Position numbers and translations under genes: made by a program
Shown: in pieces, positions 59,101 to 64,000 of the stretch
How the letters are laid out: every line of letters begins with the position of its first letter
How positions within the stretch are numbered: the stretch's first letter is position 1
NCBI RefSeq assembly: GCF_028372415.1
Contig: NC_092875.1
Location: 57,276,919 to 57,340,918, forward strand
Direction of reading: 5' to 3'
DNA length: 64,000 bases
From: Notamacropus eugenii
Taxonomy: Eukaryota > Chordata > Mammalia > Diprotodontia > Macropodidae
The notes under the pieces: generated by a model
What the model was told of the DNA's origin: nothing
The model's input: the letters and a program-made list of their open reading frames with translations, nothing else
Databases searched by the model: none

Positions 59101-62100
59101 AAAACACAAAAAAATGGAGTCTCTGAAAACTAGAATAAATCAAATAGAAACAATGTTTCTATAAATCAGCAAGAAACGTTAGAACAAAATAAGAAAATTA
59201 AAAAGAAAATGCAAGATGACATAAAAAAAAAACTGACCTGAAAAGCTGATCAAAGAGAGCTCATCAGTCTCTAAAAACCCTAAGGTTTTAAAAACCCTGG
59301 GCACTATAATTCAAGAAATCATAAATGAAGAATGCATATCAGAAGAAGAAAAAGTAAAAACAGTAAAAAAAAAAAAAAAAATCTAATCACCTCCTGAAAG
59401 AAACCCTCACAGGAAAAGTCCCCGGAAGTCATACCAAAATCTGAAGCTCCCATTTAAAAGTAATGCAAGCCCCCAGAAACAAGGATTTTAAATACCAAAG
59501 AACTACGATCAGTCTTACATAATACCTAGCCAGTTTCTATACACAAAACATCTTGGAAAACAATTTCCCAAAAGGTAAAGCTAAGTATAACCATACAGAA
59601 AAAAAGGGGGTCTTTTAATGGAAAAGAGGAATGTCAAGTATTTCTGATAAAAAATAGCAGAGCTGAGTAAGAACCAGGAAATACAAACATGATGCAGAGA
59701 TACCATGAATGGTAAATTTATTTGAGCAACTTGAAAGGAGCTGTATGACGATGTAGTGTTAACATTTTAATAGGAGAGAAAGAAGTAACCTTTCCAATCA
59801 ATAAACATTTATTAAGCACCTAGTGTATGTCAGGCAAAAACTTACTACTTTTGAAGGGTACTGAGGGAGTTAAAAAAGAACAGTTCTGAGGAGTGGACTG
59901 AGAAGTGTTCTGAGGATTACAGAAAGAGAAAGAGAAGGGAGAATAAAAGAAATACACTAGAATAAAAGAGAGGAAGAAAAGGTTAGAATTGGCTATTTCT
60001 CATAATTGAAATGTGTGAAGAGAAGTAGAGTGGGGGGCAGAAGGGGCAAAGGGGAACAAGAATCAGTGGAACTTCACTCTTAACAATCCAAGAAGGTTGA
60101 ACACACACACACATACACACACACGCACACACACACACACACACACGCATACACACACACGAGTTTGATGTAGAAATAAATCAAACAATGTGGAAACAAG
60201 TGGGGCTGAGGGCTGGGGAGTGAAGAGGGAAGATGATGATGCCAGGAAAATAACAATTCCAAGATAAACCAACACCGTAACCCTGAAGGGTGTGTGTGTG
60301 TGTGTGTGTGTGCGTGTGTGAGAGAATGAGATGCCTTAAAAGGTTTGCAGAAAAAGAGAAAACAGAATCTAATGAGGCACTCTTCAATTAGGGGAAGGCT
60401 GATTTGACTGCAGCATAGGAATATGATGAAAGAGATATTTAAGAGAATCTTTTAGAATGACTGATGTGACATCGAGTGAGCAAAACCAAAATAACCCATC
60501 CAAAGACTATAACATCATAAAGCAATACAGGTTTGAAAGGCAAGAACTCTGAGGAAAGCAATGATCAATCACATCTCCAGAGAACTTATGATTACATTAC
60601 CCCCTCCCCTCCACCCCATGCCTGATAGAGAGGGGAGTGACACAAGAGACAGACATTTTTGGACATGGTCACTGAGTGGATTCATTTTGCTTGACTATGT
60701 TTATTTGTTACAAGTATTTTTTTTTTTCCACTCTCAGTTTTTAATTGGGAGAGAGGGTCAGGCTGGCTGGTGGTAATACTGATGCCAAAAACAGAGGGGC
60801 CAGTGAAACAGTTTCTTAATGTACAGAAGAGAAGGAAGTTTAGAATCAAGAAGATAAGCAAGATAATTTTGAAAGTAATGTATGGAATTTATTATTTTTT
60901 TAAAGTAAACCCTATGAAATGAAGATTAATGACTTCATGTACAATTTTCATTTTGTGTTTTGCTGTGTTTAGGTAAATGCTTATTGGGGGGGGCGTTTCA
61001 TTTCAAAATGTTTTTAAAGAAATTAAATTAAGAAAATTAAACTAAGACATTAAATAAAATTGGCAAAGTATCTATACCACAATAGGGTTCTGGAACTTAC
61101 CATTATCTGAATCATCTCCTTCACTGTCAGTTCGGGCCTGCTTGTAGTCTGGTTCCTCACCACTTTGGGACTGCTTACGTTTCTTGCTTATGCTATCTTG
61201 TCCAGAGTGATTAAACCCCCTTCTTCTGGACTAAAAACATAAATACATTTAAATGGTACTGTTCAACTAACCATCAAAGCCAAACAAAGGAAAAAAGAAT
61301 GAAGCAAGAAACTGGGATCATAATGAACAAGGAAAAAAATCAAAGTCTAATTAATGAACAATCATTTAAGTAATTGTTAATGATTAAGAAGCACAGAACT
61401 CACCCGGTCTCTCATTCTGTTTCTTGACCTGCCGCATCCATAAGGTATGTTGCCAAACCTGCTCATTCCTTGCATGCCCATCATGCCATAATCGGGGACC
61501 ACAGTTTGTGAGAACAGAGAAGGTAGTCTGTTGGGGCAGGGTCCTCCCATTCCCCTTCCACCCATATAGTTCAACTCATTCCAGCGAGTAGACAAACGCT
61601 CTGAGCTTGAGGATGGCATGAAGTGGTCACTGCGCATATAGGCGTTAGGATGACCCCGATCTCGGAACTGATTCTGACACTTTTCCTGAACAATGCCATA
61701 CAGAGACGCTCGGTTGTGAGACAGGTCTTGGTGGTCATCATACTGACTTCCAAAGCCATCATTCTGATCAGGTCTGAGGTCATAGTCATAACTGTAGTTC
61801 GAGCGGTAGAGATTGTGATCAGTCATTGAAGCCCTGGAGTTATAGGTGTCAAAAGACTCAAATCTGAAAGAGCTGAAGAATAAGCACAGAGCCAGGTCAA
61901 TAACTAATCCTGCTAAACAAACTGCTCAGAGAAAAAGAAAGCTGGCCTCATCATGGCATACACACCAATATCCCAACACAAAGCATGAGCCAAATGCACT
62001 GGCCTCTTTTCAAAAGGACTGCTTTTATTAGGCCTTGCTTGTGACTAGTTGAGAGCTAAATAAAAAATAGATTTTTCCTTCATAAAATAAATCATACCTA

Positions 62101-63954
62101 CAAGCCAAAATGCTTGAAACAGACAGGCAGCATTCCCCAACCTTAACCCCAACATACTCAATCTGTTAGTTTCTTCAACTGACAAGTGCAGAAGCAGGTG
62201 GTATTCCTCTCTACGTTTGATTTCAGTGACGCTGGCTTTGGTATACAGTGGAGACATTATACGAATTTAGTAAACTCAGGATCCAGAACTAAGAGTTTTA
62301 GATGTAGATTAGGCAGCAGCCAAAAGCTAAATAAGCCACATCAAGAGTTAATGAATCTTTAACATAGACCTGCTTACAATGCCTATACCCTGTCAGATGG
62401 TCTCAATTCATTTACTCCAAACTGAAGAGGATTCAAGAAGCATAAAACTCTGTTTGGGAATAATGAACCCACTCATTCCCAAGAGATAATGCAAAGGCCT
62501 AGTTTCCGTACTGATGTTATTGGTATGGGCTAGCACTTGGTACTGCTCCTTGAACAAGAAAGCCTGTAATCACCTCTCCTGGTCTTCCATGCCCTCCCCA
62601 CTGCCGCTGGCCCCGCCCCTGCTTCCTTCCTTCGACATCATGTCCAAGCGTTGATTGATCTTGGCAATGAGGGAATCAGAATTATCAGTGACAGTCTCGG
62701 TTCCATAGGTGGCAATCTGCATGGTAGTGCTCCCATCTCCAAGGCTTGTATTGTCTGTCTTGGGAGCCTCCCATGAGGCTGTGCTGTAGTTATATGTAGC
62801 CCCAGTAGTAACACCAGTGTTCTGGGCACCATAATAATTGTAACCTTCATAGCCTAATGGAAAAAGAGAGCATTAGAATGAGAGCTCAACAATTGCTTCA
62901 AATAGATGAACTGAGCTTGGTAGTGGAGGATGAAATTGGTATAATTCAACAGAACCCAAAACTTCTGAGATATAAGAAAATGGCTCAGCAGTCAAGTTTT
63001 ACAGAGAATACTTGTTCAGCATCAAGTGACTCAAGAATTATTACACATTCAATGCAGCATAGAGGATCAGCATAGTAAGGGACAATTAAAAAGGAAGTAA
63101 CTGAGGAAAGATACCTACTCTTGGGAGCTAGGTATAATCCTAGGCATTCCTGTAACTAGACTGCAAAAATTCTCATTTATCAGTCTCTTTAATAGCCTTG
63201 GGAAAGATTCCCCAAAGATAATCTGGCTATATGTATGTTACAATGTTCCCAAGATAGCTATCCTTTCCAAAAGGACTATTTTCAAGTTTTTGATGTTATC
63301 CTAAAAGAAAAAATCAAAACTAAGAAAACACAGTAAAAAAAAAAAATTCCTACTTGAAAATTTCCCTTTATCTTTCCCTCTCTTTTCTGAGGTCCTGAGG
63401 ACTACCCTATACTTGAGGATAGATCTCCAAGGACTAAAAAAACAAGCAAGAACTCCCAATCAAATCACTATAATTCAACTTATGCCCGTTATTCAAGAGG
63501 ATAATAGAAGAAGCACTAAATACGAAGGAAGAAGCCCAACTCAGGTTCCTTCTATACTTAAAGGGAAGAGCCACAACAGACTGAGACATCCCACACATGT
63601 GGGTTGGTTTAAAGACCTAGTTAAGTAGGATATATTAGAAAGCACACTGGATTTGGAACTACAGGCCCTCAGTTTGAATCTTAGCTCTTTAAGAAATCAG
63701 GCAAACTATAAACTGAGCCTGCTTCCTTATCAACAAATGGAGGGAAGTAGCATATATGATTCCTAAGGTGACTTCATTCTCAGTCTATGATCCTATTACT
63801 ACATTTGCATATAATTCTTTCCTAAAACTCAGACCTCAATCACAGCTGGCAAGCAACTCTCAAGATCAAATCTAATCATGGAAGAAACTTAAACCCCAGA
63901 AACATAAGCATAAGCACATACCTTGCCAGTTGGCTGCACTGGTCCCATATGCAC
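18651..63954 (-). CDS. AKAP8: AKAP8 (AKAP95), spliced, first codons beyond the right edge
   Basis: A nuclear A-kinase anchoring protein that binds the PKA RII subunit, chromatin and RNA/splicing factors and acts in chromosome condensation and transcription. Twelve coding exons with GT-AG borders and matching phases (33, 280, 469, 130, 47, 34, 88, 142, 94, 131, 96 and 438 bases) give 660 codons plus stop. Human AKAP8 has about 692 residues, so only a short N-terminus is missing. Numbering from the first codon in the window, it has a Tyr/Gly/Ser-rich N-terminal half, a basic NLS (RRR..KKRK, 263-280), an acidic then basic linker, zinc finger 1 (C366, C369, H382, H388), a helical linker, zinc finger 2 (C455, C458, H472, H478) and an RII-binding amphipathic helix (543-563). 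I distinguish it from the paralogue AKAP8L by the N-terminal motifs and the C-terminal helix. All key residues are intact and no frameshift is seen. Confidence 0.96.
19089..20517 (-). other. AKAP8: AKAP8 intron K-L, no other feature recognised
   Basis: AT-rich intron of 1.4 kb. I see no repeat or embedded gene that I can name. Confidence 0.5.
20518..20613 (-). CDS. AKAP8: AKAP8 coding exon K (96 bp)
   Basis: Encodes [20 protein letters not shown] then [12 protein letters not shown]. Phase 0-0, acceptor cctctgtag, donor CAAG|gtttgt. Confidence 0.96.
20787..21035 (+). repeat. MIR/MAR1-type SINE, full length
   Basis: 'ggatggcacagtggatatagcactgggcctgag' head, 'cctcagtttcctcatctgta' core and a 3' part with 'cacttacctcccagggttg' and 'taataaacac'. 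Antisense to AKAP8. Confidence 0.8.
21060..21190 (+). repeat. MIR-type SINE, 5' half
   Basis: 'gaacactggccttacagtcagaagatctgggttcaaat' is the tRNA-like head. It fades after 'aacctctga'. Confidence 0.65.
21365..21440 (+). repeat. Old mammalian repeat, family not assigned
   Basis: 'accatgctgggtgctgcaaata' and 'cccagccttcaaagaacata' match the pattern at 7.44 kb. Confidence 0.4.
21782..21912 (-). CDS. AKAP8: AKAP8 coding exon J, zinc finger 2 (131 bp)
   Basis: Begins (G)[15 protein letters not shown] and continues [10 protein letters not shown] to DHNHNRR, a C-X2-C-X13-H-X5-H finger. Acceptor ggatttacag, donor CCGT|gtaagt. Confidence 0.97.
22356..22449 (-). CDS. AKAP8: AKAP8 coding exon I, helical linker (94 bp)
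   Basis: Encodes [20 protein letters not shown] then [11 protein letters not shown], a charged helix between the two fingers. Donor AAAG|gtgagt. Confidence 0.96.
22949..23090 (-). CDS. AKAP8: AKAP8 coding exon H, zinc finger 1 (142 bp)
   Basis: Begins (R)[13 protein letters not shown]. The C-X2-C-X12-H-X5-H finger is intact and the exon ends [11 protein letters not shown]. The acceptor is tctcttttag and the donor ACAG|gtgagg. Confidence 0.97.
23091..23689 (-). other. AKAP8: AKAP8 intron G-H, no feature recognised
   Basis: Start of the 20.8 kb intron as read left to right. Possible L2 words near 23.33 kb, not called. Confidence 0.4.
23690..24290 (+). repeat. L2 LINE fragment
   Basis: 'ctccagtctccaaggaaaaggaagt' and 'ccagttcctttcctcactacctataaacatgtccaggtctt' match the L2 ORF2 region between the endonuclease and the reverse transcriptase. 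Confidence 0.6.
24315..24450 (+). repeat. Old mammalian repeat, family not assigned
   Basis: 'taccagatacctggaatacaaagacaaaatgg' resembles the pattern at 7.44 kb. Confidence 0.35.
24485..26550 (+). repeat. Old L1 5' portion
   Basis: The leader 'acaagatggaggactagac' is followed by A-rich ORF1-like debris. Near 26.33 kb 'aaatgtgaatagattaaacc' and 'cagattgggtaataaaaaca' fit the beginning of an L1 endonuclease. No frame is intact. Confidence 0.5.
25604..25639 (+). repeat. (TG)n microsatellite
   Basis: About 18 TG units inside the old L1. Confidence 0.95.
26565..26750 (-). repeat. L2 LINE fragment, antisense
   Basis: 'gcaataggccagatgacaagtgatgtgggcctaaattagg' is the reverse complement of the L2 'ggccctcatcacctctcacctggactattgc' region. 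Confidence 0.6.
26760..27289. other. No clear feature; possible hAT remnant at 27.05-27.2 kb
   Basis: 'cttgcagtcctcaggctgcttgtgg' is reminiscent of the hAT MITE type at 35.87 kb, but no terminal repeats can be defined. Confidence 0.3.
27290..29826 (+). mobile_element. L2 LINE body, interrupted (5' segment)
   Basis: Long L2 stretch. It shows an endonuclease-region word (GEFNIQID near 27881-27904, the L2 GDFNIHID motif with changes), 'ctcagtctcctttgctggctt' (29.07 kb), 'aagctcctatgagttcaattatcatctctg' (29.36 kb) and 'catgtccaaaacagatgtcat' (29.5 kb), in normal L2 order. Its remaining 3' part reappears at 36.22-36.81 kb on the other side of an antisense L1. All frames are broken. Confidence 0.75.
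29175..29335. mobile_element. hAT-type MITE within the L2
   Basis: 'gagttcctcacctttttcgtttgatagaccactttggcag' and 'cctatggatcctttctcag' form the same family as at 860-1015, in opposite orientation, and break the L2 sequence. Confidence 0.5.
33380..33780 (-). pseudogene. Endogenous retrovirus gag (capsid) fragment, gammaretrovirus-like
   Basis: About 130 codons on the minus strand resemble the N-terminal capsid domain of class I (gammaretrovirus-like) endogenous retroviruses. Recognisable words are LSWKDLH, a CCT-EEK-type stretch, the CLLEGLKTA helix and KIREITQG followed by a FL-ERL motif. One in-frame stop lies near 33.74 kb. The open part after it ends in L1-derived sequence at 33.36-33.38 kb, so it is only a remnant with no matrix, nucleocapsid or pol. 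It sits inside the ORF2 region of the antisense L1 on the same strand. It cannot make a functional product. Confidence 0.75.
35872..36050. mobile_element. hAT MITE with terminal inverted repeats
   Basis: Left end 'gcagggaacctgaggcc' and right end 'ggtcacaggttccccaccc' are inverted copies of each other. The middle contains 'atgtggccct' and 'ccaaacttcacagaacaaatc'. About 180 bases, inserted in the L1 5' leader. Confidence 0.75.
36220..36812 (+). mobile_element. L2 LINE 3' segment (continuation of 27.29-29.83 kb)
   Basis: 'ccaaggggctccctataac', 'ttctgtttggcatttaaagctc', 'tgcctttgcaatggctgctc', 'cagtgtttagcacagtgctctgg' and the terminal 'taataaatgcttcctgattgactga' give the L2 3' end in order. 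It resumes roughly where the sequence at 29.83 kb stops. Confidence 0.85.
36833..37180 (+). mobile_element. Probable solo LTR
   Basis: A TATAAAA box (37043-37049) is followed 68 bases later by AATAAA (37117-37122), with 'gggagtaggagattcctccacc' between. This is the U3-R-U5 layout of a gammaretrovirus-type LTR. Boundaries are approximate and no internal viral sequence adjoins it. Confidence 0.5.
37205..37345 (+). repeat. L2 LINE 3' end
   Basis: 'ttgtctcccctaacagaatctaaacttgttgagggtagggatt' and a worn tail. Confidence 0.7.
37370..37745 (+). repeat. L2 LINE 3' part
   Basis: 'cttccacacctggaaggcatt', 'aaagttcaaatgctacctcctc', 'acccagtgcctaaaagtg' and 'gtcaataaatgttagctgaactga'. Confidence 0.7.
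37805..38000 (+). repeat. MIR/THER1-type SINE
   Basis: 'cctgtgtgaccttgagcaagtctcttaacctccctgggtctcagtttcctcatctgt' runs in order, followed by 'ggagttggactagatgatct'. Confidence 0.85.
38350..38905 (+). repeat. L1 3' UTR fragment
   Basis: 'aggacctaaatgtacaagcatatttatagtagctctgtt', 'tggaaacttcaaggggcccatc' and a G-rich stretch before 'ttcagtaattaattttcaaaaatg'. Confidence 0.65.
38906..40155. other. No gene or repeat recognised
   Basis: Mixed-composition intron sequence. An 89-codon minus-strand frame at 39.4-39.7 kb has no recognisable family. Nothing else called. Confidence 0.4.
40160..40420 (+). repeat. MIR/MAR1-type SINE
   Basis: 'gaagatttgaatttaaatcttg', 'cctagctgtgtgacactgaacaagtc' and 'ctgcctcagctttttcctgtgtagaacagg' run in order. 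Confidence 0.75.
40421..41194. other. No gene or repeat recognised
   Basis: Intron sequence without a recognisable element. The first 80 bases may be a MIR fragment. Confidence 0.35.
41195..41800 (-). repeat. Old repeat followed by antisense L2
   Basis: 41.2-41.42 kb carries the 'tataggggacagccagtac' pattern seen at 8.6 kb. From 41420 the sequence is antisense L2 ('actgcaacagttcaggcatgagatgataagggcctg'). Bases 41420-41646 form one arm of the inverted repeat with 42531-42757. Confidence 0.65.
41805..42035 (+). repeat. L2 LINE 3' end
   Basis: 'gctccttgagggcagagactat', 'ctagcacttaccagagtacttgg' and 'tatttaataaatggttattg'. Confidence 0.75.
42045..42525 (-). repeat. Antisense L2-like LINE block
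   Basis: 'gaaattaagagatcattagaacctttgg', 'aacagtttcagttgaataatg' and 'tataaatctgggaattgcctgcatag' are frequent mammalian antisense LINE words. Assignment to L2 is tentative. Confidence 0.4.
42531..42757 (+). repeat. Sense L2 fragment, second arm of inverted repeat
   Basis: 'ctctggcacaggccctcatcacctcatgcctgaactgttgc' and 'tctattcagctgtcaaactgaccatgtcac' match the reverse complement of 41420-41646 closely. They share with it the loss of a segment of about 27 bases that is present in the L2 at 7.95 kb. Confidence 0.8.
42775..43600 (+). repeat. L1 3' UTR fragment
   Basis: 'gcaaatcaaaagaactctgagg', 'ggcagaattgtgaactatgaactggcccaacaattctg', 'ggaatattgctgcactatatg' and an A-rich end near 43.6 kb. 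Confidence 0.65.
43066..43118 (+). repeat. (AT)n microsatellite
   Basis: About 26 uninterrupted AT units within the L1 3' UTR. Confidence 0.95.
43920..44007 (-). CDS. AKAP8: AKAP8 coding exon G (88 bp)
   Basis: Encodes (G)[16 protein letters not shown] followed by the basic [12 protein letters not shown]. The acceptor is tgtgttgcag and the donor ACAG|gtatga. A 20.8 kb intron follows. Confidence 0.93.
44008..46334 (-). other. AKAP8: AKAP8 intron F-G
   Basis: 2.3 kb with a relatively GC-rich centre at 44.95-45.75 kb. Several overlapping open frames on both strands (up to 163 codons on the minus strand at 45.5-46.0 kb) show no recognisable protein. A short CpG-containing stretch at 44.97-45.12 kb is listed separately. 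Confidence 0.5.
44960..45140 (+). other. Short promoter- or LTR-like patch
   Basis: AAGATGGCGACC (YY1-like, near 44988) and a local CpG cluster are followed about 120 bases later by AATAAA (45118-45123). It could be an LTR remnant, an internal promoter or chance. Confidence 0.25.
46335..46368 (-). CDS. AKAP8: AKAP8 coding exon F (34 bp)
   Basis: Encodes [11 protein letters not shown] plus the first base of a glycine codon. The acceptor is tatctctttcag and the donor AGAG|gtagga. A very short exon, supported by phase continuity on both sides and by the matching human linker. Confidence 0.88.
46369..46749 (-). other. AKAP8: AKAP8 intron E-F, first part, nothing recognised
   Basis: AT-rich intron sequence. 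Confidence 0.4.
46755..46880 (-). repeat. MIR SINE, antisense
   Basis: 'ttttattgatgaacaaactcc', 'gcagagccaggatttgaagctctgact'. Confidence 0.55.
47154..47200 (+). repeat. (CA)n microsatellite
   Basis: About 17 CA units, then short CA runs separated by 'gac'/'gag'. Confidence 0.95.
47390..47885 (+). repeat. L1 3' UTR fragment
   Basis: 'gacccatatacacaaaaatatttagagcagctcttttcttagtggc', 'aactggggaacagctgatgg' and 'gcagatagagaagtgatggact'. Confidence 0.75.
47886..48045 (-). repeat. MIR SINE, antisense
   Basis: 'ctcattttatagataaggaaattgag', 'aacccagatcttctgactccaaatc'. Confidence 0.7.
48046..49233 (-). other. AKAP8: AKAP8 intron E-F, remainder, nothing recognised
   Basis: AT-rich. Low-level LINE-like words near 48.65-49.1 kb are too worn to assign. 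Confidence 0.4.
49234..49280 (-). CDS. AKAP8: AKAP8 coding exon E (47 bp)
   Basis: Encodes (D)[15 protein letters not shown], an acidic linker. The acceptor is tgtctggcag; the donor GGGGT|gtaagt is needed to keep frame with the next exon. It sits 11.8 kb from exon D. Confidence 0.88.
49281..50334 (-). other. AKAP8: AKAP8 intron D-E, first part, nothing recognised
   Basis: No repeat or coding frame that I can support. Confidence 0.4.
50335..50600 (+). repeat. MIR/MAR1-type SINE, full length
   Basis: 'gggtagagtactgggcctgaagtcagg', 'gagcaagtcacttaacctt', 'tcaactgtaaaatggg' and 'ggcacgtagtaggctctatataaatgct'. Confidence 0.85.
50605..50930 (+). repeat. Old L1 3' UTR fragment
   Basis: 'ggaatggctaaacaaacagtggcatatgaatat' and 'gaattcagagaagcatgggaagacctatgag'. 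Part of the same old family appears at 60.38-60.55 kb. Confidence 0.65.
51185..51290 (+). repeat. Old mammalian repeat, family not assigned
   Basis: 'ttactatgtgccacaggctatgttcaatgcaggggatacag' matches the pattern at 7.44 kb. Confidence 0.45.
51291..52105. other. No gene or repeat recognised
   Basis: A purine-rich plus strand produces minus-strand open frames (113 and 85 codons) with Phe/Leu/Ser-rich composition and no family match. Confidence 0.4.
52106..52150 (-). repeat. SINE end fragment
   Basis: 'ctagcactctaaccattgaatcacctagctgctt' is the antisense head of a MAR1-type SINE. Confidence 0.55.
52290..53295 (-). pseudogene. Unidentified protein-like block, broken
   Basis: Three adjacent minus-strand segments read like ordinary protein rather than noise. 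53292-53092 contains [20 protein letters not shown]. About 52899-52452 is open for some 148 codons after a TAG, with [20 protein letters not shown] and [12 protein letters not shown] further segment near 52.44-52.30 kb, in a shifted frame, contains [15 protein letters not shown]. Stops and at least one frame change separate them. The likely explanation is a decayed processed pseudogene or retroelement gene. I do not recognise the family, and the segments may not all belong to one source. No ATG start, poly(A) tail or target duplication was found. Confidence 0.35.
53300..54480. other. No gene or repeat recognised
   Basis: Intron sequence. A 74-codon plus-strand frame at 53.8-54.0 kb is not recognisable. 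Confidence 0.4.
54494..58297 (+). mobile_element. Second HAL1-type element with target-site duplication and SINE insert
   Basis: Same architecture as the element at 11.1 kb. It has an L1-type leader ('gcagagccaacatgttgg', 'ggacttgcctaagc'), a broken ORF1, an inter-ORF stretch and an L1 3' UTR, with no reverse transcriptase. Two overlapping frames at 55455-55637 and 55606-55896 encode ORF1 coiled-coil heptads (for example [20 protein letters not shown]), offset by a frameshift. RNA-binding-domain words follow at 56.0-56.35 kb. Flanks GAGGCTTAGAAA (54482-54493) and GAGGCTTAAAAA (58298-58309) are an 11-of-12 target-site duplication. A SINE is inserted at 56.39-56.65 kb. Confidence 0.8.
56386..56655 (+). 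repeat. Marsupial SINE inserted in HAL1-type element
   Basis: 'ttgactttattttgagtgagggagggctgc', 'gatgactggagatggccca', then 'ggccttttaggctaaggccttttcagg', ending in an A-rich (AAAT)n tail. It shares its 5' module with the SINE at 17.94 kb. Confidence 0.75.
60101..60160 (+). repeat. (CA)n microsatellite, imperfect
   Basis: About 29 CA units with a few CG/TA interruptions. Confidence 0.95.
60291..60320 (+). repeat. (TG)n microsatellite
   Basis: About 15 TG units with one CG, 130 bases after the CA tract and complementary to it. Confidence 0.95.
61101..61230 (-). CDS. AKAP8: AKAP8 coding exon D with nuclear-localisation signal (130 bp)
   Basis: Begins SRRRGFN and contains SKKRKQSQ, together a bipartite-like basic NLS, then an acidic [10 protein letters not shown] end. 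The donor is AATG|gtaagt. Confidence 0.95.
61404..61872 (-). CDS. AKAP8: AKAP8 coding exon C (469 bp)
   Basis: The largest internal exon, residues 105-261. It begins [13 protein letters not shown] and ends [14 protein letters not shown]. It holds [10 protein letters not shown] and the conserved [14 protein letters not shown] motif. The acceptor is cttattcttcag and the donor CGG|gtgagt. Confidence 0.95.
61873..62573 (-). other. AKAP8: AKAP8 intron B-C, nothing recognised
   Basis: 700-base intron. No repeat called. Confidence 0.5.
62574..62853 (-). CDS. AKAP8: AKAP8 coding exon B (280 bp)
   Basis: Begins (G)[11 protein letters not shown] and contains the conserved block [20 protein letters not shown]. 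The donor GAGAG|gtgatt is somewhat weak. Tyr/Asn/Gly-rich low-complexity N-terminal region, residues 12-105 of the window numbering. Confidence 0.95.
62854..63625 (-). other. AKAP8: AKAP8 intron A-B, nothing recognised
   Basis: Intron sequence. The small open frames on the plus strand have no family resemblance. Confidence 0.5.
63630..63790 (+). repeat. MIR/THER1-type SINE
   Basis: 'aaagcacactggatttggaactacaggccctcagtttgaatcttagctc' is the SINE head, and 'cttccttatcaacaaatggaggg' the core. Confidence 0.65.
63922..63954 (-). CDS. AKAP8: AKAP8 coding exon A (33 bp)
   Basis: Encodes [11 protein letters not shown] with split glycine codons at both ends. The acceptor is a T/C-rich stretch ending in ttaag, and the donor is CAAG|gtatgt. 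The length is a multiple of three and phase is 1-1, so it could be skipped without changing frame. It matches human AKAP8 near residue 20. Confidence 0.9.
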
Positions 63955-64000
63955 CTTAAAAGTGGGGGAAAAAATACACAAAACCTTTGTTTTCAGAGCA

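Larger units (their letters stand above)
58560..60900 (+). repeat. Old L1/HAL1-type element
   Basis: A leader (58.56-58.9 kb) and heavily broken ORF1-like sequence (58.95-59.66 kb, with words for an L1 ORF1 RNA-binding region such as 'cacctcctgaaagaaaccct') lead into 3' UTR words ('gcaataggaatatgatg'-like, 'aggaaagcaatgatcaatcacat'). Older than the two HAL1-type copies, judging by divergence. Confidence 0.5.

Noticed and set aside
61623..61829. Plus-strand and out-of-frame minus-strand frames over AKAP8 exon C
   Set aside because: Shadows of the coding exon. Only one minus frame continues across splice sites with matching phase.
18651..63954. AKAP8L as the identity of the spliced gene
   Set aside because: The N-terminal motifs ([31 protein letters not shown]), zinc-finger sequences and the RII-binding helix match AKAP8. 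AKAP8L differs in these regions.
1..64000. CRISPR array, operon, phage or other prokaryotic system
   Set aside because: Spliced vertebrate gene, SINE/LINE content and CpG island show nuclear mammalian DNA. No direct-repeat/spacer array or compact gene cluster exists.
1..64000. tRNA or rRNA genes
   Set aside because: tRNA-like words belong to the heads of MIR/MAR1-type SINEs. No complete cloverleaf with conserved A and B boxes plus terminator was recognised.

Overview
The window is mammalian and almost certainly marsupial nuclear DNA. The evidence is a spliced vertebrate gene with GT-AG introns, a CpG-island promoter, AT-rich introns packed with L1, ORF1-only (HAL1-type) L1 derivatives, L2, MIR/MAR1-type SINEs and hAT MITEs, and CA/TG microsatellites. 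The L1 5' ends and the SINE tails look metatherian. I cannot name the species.

Two genes can be placed, both on the minus strand. (1) AKAP8 (AKAP95) runs from beyond the right edge down to about 18.3 kb. Twelve coding exons are readable with intact GT-AG borders and one continuous frame of 660 codons plus stop. Only the first few N-terminal codons lie outside the window. (2) A CpG island at about 4.2-6.0 kb lies downstream of the AKAP8 3' end. From the conserved mammalian order AKAP8-BRD4 (same strand in human), it is most likely the BRD4 promoter, with one or more non-coding first exons, and bases 1-4505 would be the start of BRD4 intron 1. No BRD4 coding exon is in the window.

Layout: 1-4.2 kb, putative BRD4 intron 1 with old L2/MIR/hAT pieces. 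4.2-6.0 kb, CpG island with a CTG/CAG tract, YY1/ETS, NRF1 and E2F-like sites, tandem CCAACGGC-containing units and several minus-strand splice donors. 5.96-6.7 kb, a G-quadruplex motif and a long polypurine tract. 6.9-18.3 kb, intergenic repeats including a 3.4 kb HAL1-type element with a target-site duplication. 18.3-23.1 kb, the AKAP8 3' exons: PKA RII-anchoring helix, linker and both zinc fingers. 23.1-43.9 kb, a 20.8 kb intron containing a nested block in which an L2 is split by a nearly full-length antisense L1 that itself carries an endogenous-retrovirus gag fragment and a hAT MITE. 43.9-49.3 kb, three small charged linker exons. 49.3-61.1 kb, an 11.8 kb intron with a second HAL1-type element, an older L1 and an unidentified protein-like block. 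61.1-64 kb, the N-terminal coding exons.

AKAP8 is a nuclear PKA-anchoring, chromatin- and RNA-associated scaffold; BRD4 is a chromatin reader. They are neighbours but not an operon, and nothing in the sequence shows co-regulation. I found no prokaryotic-type system, CRISPR array, tRNA or rRNA. The unusual content is structural: nested elements, a long L2 inverted repeat in an AKAP8 intron, unusual promoter repeats and the broken protein-like block.
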